This document shows, piece by piece, positions 21,172-32,301 of a stretch of DNA of 64,000 nucleotides (position 1 is its first letter; the number at the start of each line of letters is the position of its first letter). The notes beneath the pieces were generated by a model. It ran no database searches, was not told the DNA's origin, and was given only the letters and a program-made list of their open reading frames with translations. Source of the stretch: Isoetes taiwanensis (lineage: Eukaryota > Streptophyta > Lycopodiopsida > Isoetales > Isoetaceae). Both the position numbers and the translations under genes were made by a program. Location of the stretch: positions 5,849,852 through 5,913,851 of the forward strand of contig JAJEKV010000022.1 in assembly GCA_021234155.1 (NCBI GenBank), read 5' to 3'.

Positions 21172-21492
21172 TTGCTTTCAGGGAAATGGAAAAGGATGCA
21201 TCTCAATTCCAATGCCCAGTGGCTCACTCAATTTGGGGTCAAGATACCTAATGAGCATGAGGAAGTCTACCATTGTCACTGTGCTTGCACTACTAGCTAT
21301 GATGAAAAGAGACACATTCTCTGCACTGCCAAAGACAAGAAGGACCACTTTAATTCTGGGAAAGCTCACTTGTGCAAATTCCCATTCTGTTTGTTCATAG
21401 TGGCTAATAAAAGGATGGGCAGAAAAGACCATACTCAGGAGCCAAAGAAAAGAAGATTTTCCACTTATCTGATGTTCAAAGACAAACTCTGA
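21172..21492 (+). CDS. small Cys/His-rich ORF, unrecognised
   Basis: A 106-codon frame that follows an acceptor-like TTTGCTTTCAG. It contains LTQFGVKIPNEHEEVYHCHC, then C, HxxxC, HLC and a final basic stretch KKRRFSTYLMFKDKL. The spacing of Cys and His could bind zinc, but I recognise no family. Another frame is also open across most of the region, which weakens the case. It may be an exon of a gene moved here or a remnant of the neighbouring LINE's 3' flank. Confidence 0.22.
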   Translation: MLSGKWKRMHLNSNAQWLTQFGVKIPNEHEEVYHCHCACTTSYDEKRHILCTAKDKKDHFNSGKAHLCKFPFCLFIVANKRMGRKDHTQEPKKRRFSTYLMFKDKL

Positions 21493-22154
21493 TTATGCCG
21501 ACTCTGTTAGAACTTAAATAACTGGATAATATTTTTGAGTTTTTATGTCAGGAATGTTTCTTTTAAGGGCCCCTTAAACCTGCCTAATAGATACATAAAG
21601 CCGTCAATTAAAAAGGTAATGGAACGCATCAAAACATGGTTTAGATTGAAAGAACAAGACTAATGATGGAGATGTAACCCATCAAGCAACCCATCGGAGG
21701 AGAGTGAATCTTAAACTTCATAGATCAAACTAGGAACAACTCTTTTAGATGAATAATCAGTTCTTGAGCCATATCCAATAATGCATCTCAAAGTTAGAGG
21801 AATAGAAAAAGCTGTAAAAAAAGAGAACATATATGAACGAGGATGGAAGACAATAAATGACAAGCTTCTGGCAGTGCCACAAAGCGTTATATGGTCTCTG
21901 AAAAGATCTAAGCATGCAAGTAATTATAGGGCAAAGTGCATAGTTTGTTCATGCTTGTGCTGCATTTGATATGTGCTATGTTTATATATTCACATCCTAT
22001 GACAACCCACAACCACATATAATTAGTTGAGTCATTCTTTATGTAGGCCTTTCATTTGATGACAATGTTTTGTCCAAATGATAGGACCCACTAGAGCATT
22101 TTCAAGCTTTGTGTGCGGCCGATTTTTTCTTCTCAATTATTCCAGCCGCTTTTC
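21493..22154. other. non-coding stretch upstream of the C2 gene
   Basis: Nothing recognised with confidence. A 62-codon frame at 21781 has no known motif. The right part may hold the promoter and 5' untranslated exon of the C2 gene. Confidence 0.35.
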
Positions 22155-22254
22155 TAAAAGCTAAAGTAAATTTGTATATGCTCTTATTCGAATATTATGT
22201 GTTTTAAAAGCTAAAGTAAATTTGTATATGCTCTTATTTGAATATTATGTGTTT
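22155..22254. repeat. tandem duplication, 50-bp unit x2
   Basis: TAAAAGCTAAAGTAAATTTG... repeats with a period of exactly 50 bases and one difference (TTCG against TTTG). It lies about 35 bases upstream of the first coding exon of the C2 gene. Confidence 0.92.
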
Positions 22255-22288
22255 TAAAACCTAAGGAGTTCGTATTTTTTCAATAGCA

Positions 22289-22903
22289 ATGCCTATTGGA
22301 ACATTGGATGTGTTGGTTCTCTATGCTAATGGCATAAGATGTCAAAACTTCATAGGTTTGTATTCAATCCAATTCAATTCTAAAAGATATTTATTTTTTG
22401 TATATATTTTCTTAAATAAATGATTGTTTTGCAGTGAGAGGAGATCCCTATGCAATTATAACATGCTCAACACAAAAGGCTCGTACTAAGACAGCTGAGA
22501 GTAAATTTGCTTTGGATTTTCTAAATGATATAGTTTAAATTTATTACTCCAATAATCTATTTCTAAATGTAGATCAAGGTTCAAAACCTGTTTGGAATCA
22601 AAGGTTTCACTTTGCAATAGAGGATGATTCTGTTAATGAAATTTACATCGAGCTATATGATGAAGATAAATTTACCAAAGATGACTATATTGGAAGCATA
22701 AGGTATGGTTGAAAGTATTTAACTTCCTCTTTAGCAAAAAAAATGTTCATGCTTAAACTCCGTATTCTAGGATTCCCTTGGAACAAGTGTTCACACAGAA
22801 GAAGTTGCCAGTAATACCATATGATGTCATCTGCTCTGATGGAGACGCAGAAGGCTATGTAAAGCTTTCACTTGGTTTTAAGGTACGGTCCACCATAATA
22901 TAG
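22289..22903 (+). CDS. small C2-domain protein, elicitor-responsive protein 3-like, four exons
   Basis: Single-domain C2 protein of about 120 residues, the size and order of the plant ERG3/16-kDa phloem protein-like group, which bind membrane phospholipid, often with calcium. Exons: 22289-22355 (MPIGTLDVLVLYANGIRC), 22435-22500 (VRGDPYAIITCSTQKART), 22573-22702 (GSKPVWNQRFHFAIEDDS, then IYIELYDEDKFTKDDYIGSI), and 22771 onward (IPLEQVFTQKKLPVIPYDVI, EGYVKLSLGFK). All introns are GT-AG with consistent phase. The Asp of RGDPY and the DEDKFTKDD loop are the usual calcium-binding positions. The last exon can run to the TAG at 22901-22903, or splice at GTACGG (22883) to a tiny final exon. A TAG acceptor just before the ATG suggests a 5' untranslated exon. 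No lesion was found, so this may be an active host gene among repeats. Confidence 0.85.
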
Positions 22904-23671
22904 AAGTAATATGAGTGTGAAACAAACATGTTATATATGATAATAAATCTTTATACATAGACATAATTTTATATTGCTTTTCACTTGTGATTATAAGTTA
23001 TTTTCCAACGTATATGAATTAATTCATACATTTGAGGCAACATCATGCTACATCTTATGGTCCTCAACACGTAGTGCACAGATTGTGAATTTCTAAAGTT
23101 CAAACCTGTCGTCTCATCGCATATGATACACCGTTTTATTAAGACATGGCACGGGTGACTATATAGGAAAATGATCCTACTCCCACCAAATTGAGAATAG
23201 TATTTTATGAAGCATCACGTAGCCAACATGCCAGCTAGATTGATGATGTTATATTTGTCTTTCTAACCTTATCCTTTTTTCCTTTAACCAACATATGATC
23301 TAGATTAATGATGGTTTATTCTCCTTAAATTTCCCTTCTTTTTTGTTTTTAATTCTATGTACTTGGAGGTGCATGAATGAACAATCCCTTTTCCAACTAT
23401 TGTGGATAAAAAAAAACCCCTCTACAACCCCCAACATTATTTTAGATATTCAACAACTATTGTAGATAAAACCCCCCAACAACCCCAACATTATTTAAGA
23501 TATTTGAGACCCCCACAAACCCTGCGCGGGCCTTATTTGCACTCAATGCACCCAACACTCCATGCAACTGTCAAATTTGCCCATTCTATGGCTCTCGTAT
23601 GTCTAGCGTGCGACCAATGCGAATACGCTGAGAAATGATTCGTTGCACTGTATTTGTAATCAAATACCCTA
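22904..23671. other. non-coding stretch with C-rich repeats
   Basis: No gene recognised. Contains two diverged copies of ACAACCCC(C)AACATTATTT.AGATATT (about 23420 and 23480), and TTATTTGCACTC...CCATGCA blocks (23535 and 24048) that recur on the other side of the next tandem repeat. Confidence 0.4.
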
Positions 23672-23948
23672 TGATTTGAAATGGTTGCCAATCCCCTCGA
23701 TACTCGAACCTCCATAAAAGAGGAACAAAGTCTTTTTAAGGAGTCCTCTAACCAACACTCCCTGATACCCCTACATGCTTGAGAAGGGAGACATTTTCCT
23801 ATCTTTTGATTTGCAATGGTTGCCAATCCCATCGATATAATGACTCGAACCTCCTTAAAAGATGAACAATTTTTTTTTTAGGAGTCCTCTAACCAACACT
23901 CCCTAATACCCTTACGTGCTTGAGAAGGGAGGCATTTTCCTATCTTTG
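23672..23948. repeat. tandem duplication, ~140-bp unit x2
   Basis: TGATTTG(A/C)AATGGTTGCCA to CATTTTCCTATCTTT is present at 23672-23806 and 23807-23948 with a few substitutions and an 8-base indel. No coding content. Confidence 0.88.
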
Positions 23949-24174
23949 TTTTGTGATCGTGCTCCTTTTAGACATCAGTGGCATAGGATCATGGTCTATC
24001 CCACCGTATTCATTCCCCCCCTAGACACCCCCAATCATTTTTATGCTTATTTGCACTCGGCGTGCCCAACACCCCATGCAGCCGTGGAAGAGTCAAGAAA
24101 CCTGTCTCCTGCAGAATTATCCGATATAGGCCCCAAGTGCCTGAACTAGAAAGGCTTTCTGCCCTCGATCCAAA

Positions 24175-24900
24175 TCATTGCAGGTAGCAAGCAATACCAC
24201 CGAACCCCAAACCTTGATCCCAAGCCTTCCAGTCTGCTGTCACTCGTAGCATGATAGAAGTGTCACAAATGTGGTGGACGCAAACTCCATTCACAAATAT
24301 TTGTAGATGGGTGCAACCCCCACATTTTGACCCTAATAAATGAAGGAGGGATGCTGGTGGTTGTCGTGAGGATGAGATGAGTAGCATCTTAGTCTTAGCC
24401 AAATTACTTGGCATTCCAGGCCACCCAGATGCTATTGTATTATCAATCAAGATATAAGCTAAGAGATAGATATCGTCAACGTATATGAGATGCCTAATGA
24501 TATGGTGCATGATCTGAGCTCTACCACCTACATGTTCAATAAGTCAGCCTTCTATCTAATCAATATAGCCAAACAATGTTGGAAAGAGTGGGCATCCTGA
24601 GCAGCCCCAATAACTAATGTTGACAGGGTGGCATGACGTGTCATTCGAGCTGAGCATGTTTTGTACAAAAGGTAGACTACATTTTGCAACTTTGTATGGA
24701 CTCTTCCATCGCCTTTCCCGAGGCACAATGTCGAAGGCCTTCGCAATCCCGAGGCACAGTGTTGGAGGCCTTCACAAAATTAACGAGGCAACAAGATAGG
24801 TCATGCTATCTTCAATCAAGAACCACAATGTAAAAATATGATCAGAGGTAGAGTGCCCGAGCCTGAATCCTACATGTAAGCCCAGACCCCCACCTCCTTC
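24175..24900 (-). mobile_element. non-LTR reverse transcriptase fragment (family D)
   Basis: Minus-strand remnant of a LINE reverse transcriptase. The stretch read near 24600-24560 corresponds to a decayed 'QGCPLSPTLFG' box. It is followed by HLIYVDDIYLLA (about 24485), the catalytic YVDD box, and by NLAKTKMLLISSSRQP. The phrase AKT..(V/L)LISSSR(H/Q)P is shared with the GC-rich element at 39.66-41.7 kb, so both belong to one family distinct from the L1-type LINEs. Multiple frame changes. Neither end is visible. Confidence 0.65.
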
Positions 24901-24961
24901 ATCCACATCGTCAATGGTTGCGGAGAATGATGTTCAGCAGTTTTGCAAATAGCTACCAGAT

Positions 24962-25303
24962 TTGCTTGCAGGACCTGTTGACAGATTGTTTGAAGTACAT
25001 CCGCCTGAAGAGGGCATAATACCCGCCCTCGAGGACATTCATCTGGACGATGAATTGCCCGAGTTCGAGCTGGATGGGGGAGCAGCTATTCCTGTAGGTT
25101 CTGATCATGTAATTGCTGCAAGTGCAGCTAATACTGGTAATGAAAATGCCAGAAATGCTCCGGGAGCAAGTACTGAGCGGGGTCCAGTAGGTGGAAACTT
25201 ACCCGACGAGAATGTGGGTCATGTCAACCGCCTGACTAGGGAACTGAACGAGATAAAAGCTGAACAAGCTAAGTTCCGAAACACCCTAGGGTTGATGGGC
25301 CTT
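24962..25303 (+). pseudogene. acidic ORF fragment of unknown origin
   Basis: The open frame starting MLAGPVDRLFEVHPPEEG has protein-like, acidic composition for about 114 codons (HLDDELPEFELDGG, then NRLTRELNEIKAEQAKFRNT) and then runs, near 25300, into the reverse strand of a gag gene, where it loses sense. It may be the C-terminal piece of a retroelement gag or a captured gene. No family recognised. Confidence 0.3.
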
Positions 25304-26090
25304 GCCCCTAGCGGCCTTATCTTTAGAATCATTCTTCTGCTTCTTAAAGGGAGCAGATCCTTGAGAAGTTCCCCTGGACCGTTTTGCCTTTTAATTAGCA
25401 AAATTTTGTGCCTTCTTGGATTTTTCCCTACCTATCAGTTTCCTGGCAATCTCAATAGCCAGCTCAAAGTCAGCAGGTTCAGCCTGCGAAAAATGTGTGT
25501 GAATGCTAGCATCCCGTAGACCATTTATAAAATGATCCACGCGCATCCCGGCCGTAATCTCGGTTAATCGTGGAAAGAGCACCCTCAGCTCTGTCACATA
25601 ATCCCATAGAGACCCTGTCTGAGTGAGCTCCTACAGCTGTATGAGCGCATGTCGCCGGTCATGGTGAGGTGCATACTCCTGTCGGAACAAGCGACAAAAA
25701 TCCCTCCAAGTACGCAGCTTCTGACCATTATCGGTGTGAATGTCCCACCAAGCAGTCCCTTCAATTTCAGGGTGGCATACATCAGTCGGGCATTTTCATC
25801 TTTTTTTGTAGCGCTCCAGAGATTTAATCTCTTCACTAAAAAGCTCCCCCAGGGATTCTTCTGGCTGAGCGACACCTTCCATGACACCCTGAGCTACTGG
25901 TTCTTCGGCCAACCCCGTGTTTACTCCTGATGGTGCACTAGGTCCTGGTCATGCAACCTCATGAGGAACACCATGGTTTGCCCCTGGAGCAGTGGGAACT
26001 GCCTCAGCCACCTGTAGAAACTTTTCCACTACTCTACTTAAGCGAAGTTCCCGGGCCTTCCCTTCAGCAGCCCACTTCTGCAGGTTTTCC
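25300..26090 (-). pseudogene. Ty3/gypsy gag fragment, inverted
   Basis: On the minus strand this reads as a Ty3/gypsy gag core: ENLQKWAAEGKARELRLSR at the start, a Pro/Glu linker, IKSLERYKK, WRDFCRLFRQEYAPHHDRR, GSLWDYVTELRVLFPRLTEI (about 25620-25540), VDHFINGLRDASIHTHFSQ and FELAIEIARKLIGREKSKK, the pattern of plant retrotransposon gag. Stops and a frame change break it. It lies in opposite orientation to the zinc-knuckle and pol at 26989-30573, separated by a LINE endonuclease piece, so either the gag end of that element was inverted or this is a separate insertion. Confidence 0.72.
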
Positions 26091-26092
26091 AC

Positions 26093-26989
26093 ATGGATAA
26101 GAAAATTCTATCTTGGAATGTGAGAGGCATCAAATCCTCTCCAAATAAGCGAACACGTCTCGCCATGGCTGTGAAGAATCTTAATCCAGATATCTTGTGT
26201 TTACAGGAGCATAAATGTACCAGGGGCGATATTAACAACCTAATGAATATCTTGGGTAATCAATATGTGGCTGCAGTTGCTACAACGGGCAGGGCCAAGG
26301 GAGGTACTTTGATTTGTTGGAAAATAGGTGTACATGTAACCTTTTCAGCCGCAGATAGCCAGGGCCAGTGGGCAGTGATTAAATGGAAGGAGGGCCAGTC
26401 TGAGTGGGGCTTACTAAATGTGTATGCACCAATTGGGGCCACTTAGAGAGGTTGCTTATGGGCACAACTGCGAAATAAGCTCCAATCCTTTGGTATGGGT
26501 TCTAAATGGTTTGTCCTGGGTGACTTTAACATGGTGGAGCTCCCAGAGGACAGGCATGGTATTGGTTCAGATATTGTGCAGGGTTTTGAACGTGACCAAT
26601 GGCTTAGGCTTGTGCGGGAGTGGGGTTTGACAGAGCTTCCCGGGGATCGGAATTTTACTTGGTGCAATAATTGGTTGGGGTATGGTAGGGCATACTCTAG
26701 GCCAGATAGAGTTTATGGCACTCCAGCAGTCTTGGATTATGCTCCAGCCTTTACTAGGGTGAATGTTCTGGCCACCTCTGTCTCTGATCACCCTCCCCAG
26801 ATCATTCAGCGGCTTCATGACCACCCACCGCGGCCTCTCAGGACGATTTTTAAGCTTAACACAAGCTTTCTTCAGGATCCAGAGTTCACAACCGACTGTA
26901 AGCTCATTTGGCAACAGATATTCAGCCAGGATAGCGGAATGAGTGCAATGGTTACAGCATTGGCTAGGGTAAAACAGTTTGCGAAATAA
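26093..26989 (+). pseudogene. LINE APE-type endonuclease domain fragment
   Basis: The N-terminal endonuclease of an L1 ORF2, the enzyme that nicks target DNA. Motifs in order: MDKKILSWNVRGIKSSPNKR, DILCLQEHK (catalytic Glu), WFVLGDFNMVELPEDRHG, NFTWCNN, YSRPDRVYG and SDHPPQII (catalytic Asp-His). One in-frame TAG at 26444-26446 interrupts an otherwise open frame of about 300 codons, so this piece is young or recently broken. There is no reverse transcriptase after it. The frame ends at a TAA two bases before the ATG-like start of a chromovirus zinc knuckle. Both edges abut Ty3 sequence, so this is an internal fragment caught in a rearrangement, not a normal LINE insertion. Confidence 0.88.
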
Positions 26990-29900
26990 TGGGGGCGGCA
27001 AAAGGCTTTGGCTCAGCTAATACCAAAACAGATAAACCCAAGGGGTGTTATCGTTGCGAGGTAGTAGGACACTTTGCCCGAGAATGTACAAAACCTCGCA
27101 AGAAAGTTTTGGCCAGCACTACAAAGGTAAATGATAAGCCTCAGGTAAAGGCATTATCATTTATTACCCAGGAAGAAATGGTAAGCTCTACTTCACGCTC
27201 TTACGCAGATAAAGTTATATAGTTGCTAGGTAGAATCAATAGTAGAAACGTGGTTGTTTTGGTTGATTCTGGAAGCACTCATAACTTTATTTCTGCAGAT
27301 CTAGTACACGATCTAGGGCTGGAGTTGAACGAGGTGGCTCAGTATGTGATTGAGTCTGAGGCTGGACCACAAACTCAATGTCACAGTGAGCAAGCGCGGG
27401 GTGTTTGCTTGGAGTTGTTGGACAAAGAATCACAGGTTGTAACATCTATATCCATATACTCAGACATCGCTCAGTTAAAGCGATATGATGTCATTCTAGG
27501 CGTGAAATGGTTACAACATGTTGAGCCACAAATTCTCTGGCCAACAGACACCTTGATTTTCAATTTGACGTCAAGTGAAATAATTAGTATTCAAGATTTA
27601 CCACATGTAGAGCCTAGTAAGCTCGTGTCAGCCACTCAGGCTAAAAAAAATTTCAAAGTTAATGCAAATGCTCTTTCTTTGATGTACTTGATAAAAAATG
27701 ATTTGATTATCAAATCATGTAACTCGTTGTTGGTTAACACCGGAGTAGACTCCGAGGTAGACCAAAGATTAAAAGATCTTTTGAATACCTTCAGGGATGT
27801 CTTTCCGGAAGAATTACCCGAGGGACCACCACCCTCATGGGGTGTCGAGCGCGAAATCGAGCTTGAACCTGGGGTTAAGCCCATGGCACATGCTCCCTAT
27901 CGTTTAAGTCCTCTAGAGCTTGAAGAGGTTAAAAAGCAAGTGAAAGAATTGTTAAGCAAAGGTTTTATACGACCAAGTAAATCACCTTTTGCGAGTCCCG
28001 TGTTGCTCATTAAGAAAAAAGAGGGTACTATGCGGATGTGCATCGATTACCGCACACTTAACAAAGCAACTATAAAGGATCGATATCCTTTACCTCGGGT
28101 CGATGATATTCTGGATCATCTTGGGGGCGCCAACTAGTTCACCAAGATAGACCTCCGAAGCGAATATCATCAGATTGAGATTCAGGAAGGGGACGAACCT
28201 AAAACTGCATTCAGAACTCATCAAGGTCATTATGAGTTTCTGGTTATGCCGTTTGGGCTTATAAATGCTCCTGCGATGTTTATGCGATTAACGAATCAGG
28301 TATCTCTGAGCATTTGGACAAGTTTGTAGAGGTCTTTTTAGATGATATTCTCATCTACTCCCAAACCATTGAGGAACATTTCGCTCACTTGGAGCAAGTT
28401 CTTCGAATTTTGCAAGAGCACAAATTCTATGCAAAAATCTCCAAATGTGATTTCTTTAGACAATAGGTCGCCTATTTAGAACACATCCTTTCTGGCAAGG
28501 GTGTGTCCCCCGATCCCGCCAAGGTACAGGTAGTACAGCAATGGCTTCCACCAGAGAATGTTTTGGAGTTACGAAGCTTTCTGGGGTTAGCAATATACTA
28601 CCGTAAATTCGTACCCAAGTTCTCTAAAGTTGTAGATCCTCTCACTGATCTTTTGAAAAAAGATCACGATTTTGTGTGGGGAAGAGAGCAGTAAGAGGCG
28701 TTTCGATGCATTAAATACTTGTTAATGAGCAGTCCTGTGTTAAAGGTGCCGGATTAGAATAAGGTATTCGAGGTCTATATTGACGCTTGGGGGCAAGCGT
28801 TGATGCAGCAGGGACACGTAGTGGCTTATGAAAGTTGGAAACTAAGTCATGCTGAAAGGAACTACGCAACCTATGAGCAAGAATTGTTAGCCATTGTGCA
28901 TGCGTTAAAGACTTGGAGGCACTACTTGCGTAGTGGGACGAGCCAAGAGCCACACTCGTCTATACAGACTATAAACTATTGAGGTTCTTGCAAAGTCAAG
29001 CTGAGATTAGCCCGAGGCAGGCTAGGTGGCTAGACTTCCTCCATGAGTTCCATTTCTCCATTGTGCATACGTCTGGCAAAAATAATCCAGTTGCCGACGC
29101 GTTATCAAGGGTTAAGCATATAAATACCTTAACAACTTTAGCAAGTGATATTATACAAAGAATCAAGGATGCATATCCTGAGGATCAGCAAGATCTGACA
29201 ATGGTCAAGCTCGGGGAGATGTGGACTGAGCAAGAGGGATTGCATTTCTACAAGGGAAGGATTTATGTTCTTTCAAGTGGGGATCTTAGGGAATCAATTC
29301 TACGTGAGCACCATGACACTCCACAAGCTGGGCATGGAGGTGAATGGAAGAGGTATGAGTTGGTAAAAAGGTTCTACTACTGGCCAGGATTGCAAGATCA
29401 AGTCAGGAACTTGGTAAGTCGTTGCTTGGTGTGTCAAGCGGTGAAGGCGGATCATGGGAAAACCCCGGGATTGTTACAGCCCCTCCCTATACCAAATGAA
29501 TGCTGGGAAAGCATGAGTATGGACTTTATAGTCGCATTACCTAGAACTGCTAGGCAACATACTCAAATTTTGGTAGTGGTGGATCAGCTAACCAAGTATG
29601 CTAAGTTTATAGCATTAAAAGGGGAGGCTACGGGACATGACGTAGCAGTTGCCTATATGCAACACATATTCCCAACCTTTGGACTTCCCTTGTCCATTGT
29701 AAGTGATCGAGACACTAAGTTCACATGTCACTTCTAGAGAGATCTCATGAAAGGATTGAGGATCCGATTATACATGAGTAGTGGAAATCATCCACAGACG
29801 GACGGGCAAACCGAGCGCATAAACATGATCCTAGAGGATATGTTGTGAAGTTTTGTCCACGAGAAGCAATCTAGGCGGGAAGATTATCTACCCTATCTAG

Positions 29901-30573
29901 AGTTCGCCTACAATAATAGCCATCATATGGGAATTCAGATGACTCCCTTTGTGGCTATGATGGGTCGGAATCCAAGGGCTTATTCCGGTATGCATAAGTA
30001 CCTTAGAACTGAAGTTGCAGTACATATGCTCCATGATATGGATGCAATCTTGCGGCAATGCAAGCAAGCTTTGCGAAAAGCTCAAGATAGGGCACGAACG
30101 TCCGCTAATCAGCGTAGACATGATATCTCTTATGCGGAAGGTGATTATGTTTTCCTACGGGTTGTTTATCCTTCGGCATTAAGAATGAACACTTTACGGC
30201 CTTTAACTAAGGGCCCGGTGCCCAAACTTATTTCGCGGTATGCTGGACCTTTTAGGATTACTAAAAGGATCGGGGAGACAGCTTATGAGTTGAACTTACC
30301 ACAAGAAGTAGGGATCCATCCTGTGTTTCATGTAAGTCAGCTAAAAAGGGCTATACTTGATACCACTAATGTGGTTAGTCCGCAAAGTATACCAATCGTC
30401 TTAAACTCCTCTTTAATGCCAGAACATCTTTTGGATAAAAGAGTTCGGCGACTGCGCAATAGGGATGTAATAGAACATCTGGTTCAGTGGCAGGACCAGT
30501 CTCCTAAGGATGCCACCTGGGAAGCGGAGGAATTTGTGTAGCAGTTCCCTCATATAAAAGATCAACCTTGAGG
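26989..30573 (+). mobile_element. Ty3/gypsy chromovirus (family A), gag end and pol, decayed
   Basis: Domains in order: gag zinc knuckle CYRCEVVGHFAREC (27049); aspartic protease [11 protein letters not shown] (27259); reverse transcriptase from [15 protein letters not shown] through [20 protein letters not shown] to the catalytic FLDDILIYS (about 28335); RNase H starting FEVYIDAWGQAL; integrase with the HH-CC zinc motif (AGHGGEW...CLVCQ), core SMDFIVALPR, SDRDTKF and DGQTERIN; and a C-terminal chromodomain (LLDKRVRRLRNRD...ATWEAEEF). Lesions include stops at about 27220, 28135, 28465, 28691, 28755 and 29735, and frame changes near 28300 and 28980. The 5' part of gag, the 5' LTR and the primer site are missing. 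The chromodomain marks the chromovirus branch. Confidence 0.93.
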
Positions 30574-30584
30574 ACAAGGTCCAA

Positions 30585-30997
30585 ATGGAGGGGGAGGAAC
30601 GTTACAAGTGCTCCCAAGGGTATAGCCGGAATCGGGCCCTTGACGAACGTCCATGAGCCTTGAAATTACCCCAAACCATTCGCAAATTCCCTTTTGACCC
30701 AATCCCCTTTCTTCAAAATACCCCAACGTCCATTTGTAATCCCCTATTTCTATTAATTCCCCCATTCGGATATGCTCTTTCTATTCAACAATCCCCCACT
30801 TCTAGTAATCTTTCCCCGTACAATATATCCTTTTGTTCAAGAATTCCCCGTTGCAAAGAAAATTACCTATTGCTCTCAAGTCCCCTGGTTCCTCAATGGG
30901 GGATTTTCCGGGGGATGTGAGCACCTTTTTCGTTGTGTCTGTTGCATCTCTATTTCCATTTGATTCATGCAAAGACTATCCAACGTAACGTGTAACG
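30585..30997 (+). repeat. candidate 3' polypurine tract and LTR of family A
   Basis: ATGGAGGGGGAGGAA (30585-30599) is a good polypurine tract just after the chromodomain stop. The next bases CGTTACAAGTG and the downstream GTAACG near 30985-30997 could be the mutated TGTTAC...GTAACA ends of a ~395-bp LTR. With no second LTR for comparison the boundaries are a guess. Confidence 0.35.
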
Positions 30998-31952
30998 GTG
31001 CTTTGGTTATCTACGTTATTGTATGGTTGCATGAACACATTGTTTATTCGGCATGGAGTCTAAATTTTATAAATTCTTGCAATATATATGAATATTGAAG
31101 AAACCACTGCTTTAGTAGGTTAATAATAAAGGGAGAAGTAGAGATAACAAAGATCATAAATGCCCTCAAGATCTAACATAGCTTGTTTGTCATAGCAAGC
31201 TGTAATCGTTTTTCAGTTCTATTTGAACCTAGATTTATGATATCTATGATATCTCCAAAAATCATATCTGATATTATGCTAATAGCTCTTTTGCAACAAA
31301 GGTAGATGTACGAAAAACTAGAGTAAGCATTGTTGCTTTTAGGAACCATTTTTTATGCAAAGGTTATGTCAACACTTCTCCATATGCAAAGGTATGAGAA
31401 GCTATAGAATTTATATTATCATATCAAGAATGTTCCATCAAACATTTGGACCATTGTCACTATTCAGATAATAAAAAAGCTTAGAGTACATCACCATATG
31501 TTTAGGAAAGCTTAAAGACGTTAAAATACTGTTCTCAAAGGCAAAGTGGACTAGACATCACCTAAAACAATATGCAACCATATAAAATTGAAGGATCTAT
31601 AACGATGAGCATGTAGAATATAGAAGTTGGGTCGAATTTTTTCATTGGCATGTAATTTGATTGTGCCACATGTTTATAGTCTACGTTGCAAGTTTATAAT
31701 CACCAGGTCATCAAGCGGTCACTAAATATTAAGATTAGGTTAATCGTCAGGGTTAAATTATTCGAGTGTTGTATTTCCTTCACAGTTATATTCTCTGGCC
31801 GAAATGAAAAGCAAGAACGAGCAAGAAGTCTTTGGCCTCTCGTCACATACTACATATAATGATGATTCACACTATCATCAAGACTTGCAATTATCCACTT
31901 CTATATATGATGGCACTTGGAGTCACACAGTTCCCTACCTGATGTCAACCAT
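30998..31952. other. AT-rich non-coding stretch
   Basis: No gene recognised. A 77-codon frame at 31804 runs into the microsatellite and is probably spurious. Confidence 0.4.
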
Positions 31953-32035
31953 TATCTATCTATCCATCCATCCATCCATCCATCCATCCATCCATCCATC
32001 CATCCATCCATCCATCCATCCATCCATCTATCTAT
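31953..32035. repeat. (ATCC)n microsatellite
   Basis: About 17 ATCC units flanked by ATCT units at both ends. It lies about 20 bases before the first exon-like segment of the tyrosine recombinase gene. Confidence 0.98.
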
Positions 32036-32053
32036 AGTTTGACTTATATTCAG

Positions 32054-32202
32054 GTTGCTGCAAGAAGGAAGAAATGGATGTATTCGTCTAACAGGACATG
32101 ATGAGCCGGATATTAATGCGTTTGAGCATCCATTTTTTGTTGCTGCAAAAGCAGCAGCTAATAGAGTGATAGCGGACATTATGGCCGTAGCTCATTATGA
32201 AG
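32054..32202 (+). other. possible upstream exon of the recombinase gene
   Basis: Between an acceptor (ATTCAG) and a donor (GAAG then GTCCTT) one frame reads [19 protein letters not shown] and [19 protein letters not shown] without a stop. Joined to the exon at 32302 it would be out of phase, so either the donor is wrong or the join is broken. Confidence 0.35.
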
Positions 32203-32301
32203 GTCCTTGCAACGGATGAGTTCTCAATGTCGACTCCAAATGGCCTTCTTTATCGGGGTTTTTTTTTACTGCATAACCAATTTCTTGATTCGTGGTGGCA
32301 G

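Noticed and set aside
31804-32037. 77-codon frame ending in [12 protein letters not shown]
   Set aside because: The second half is translated microsatellite, and the first half shows no splice or start context.
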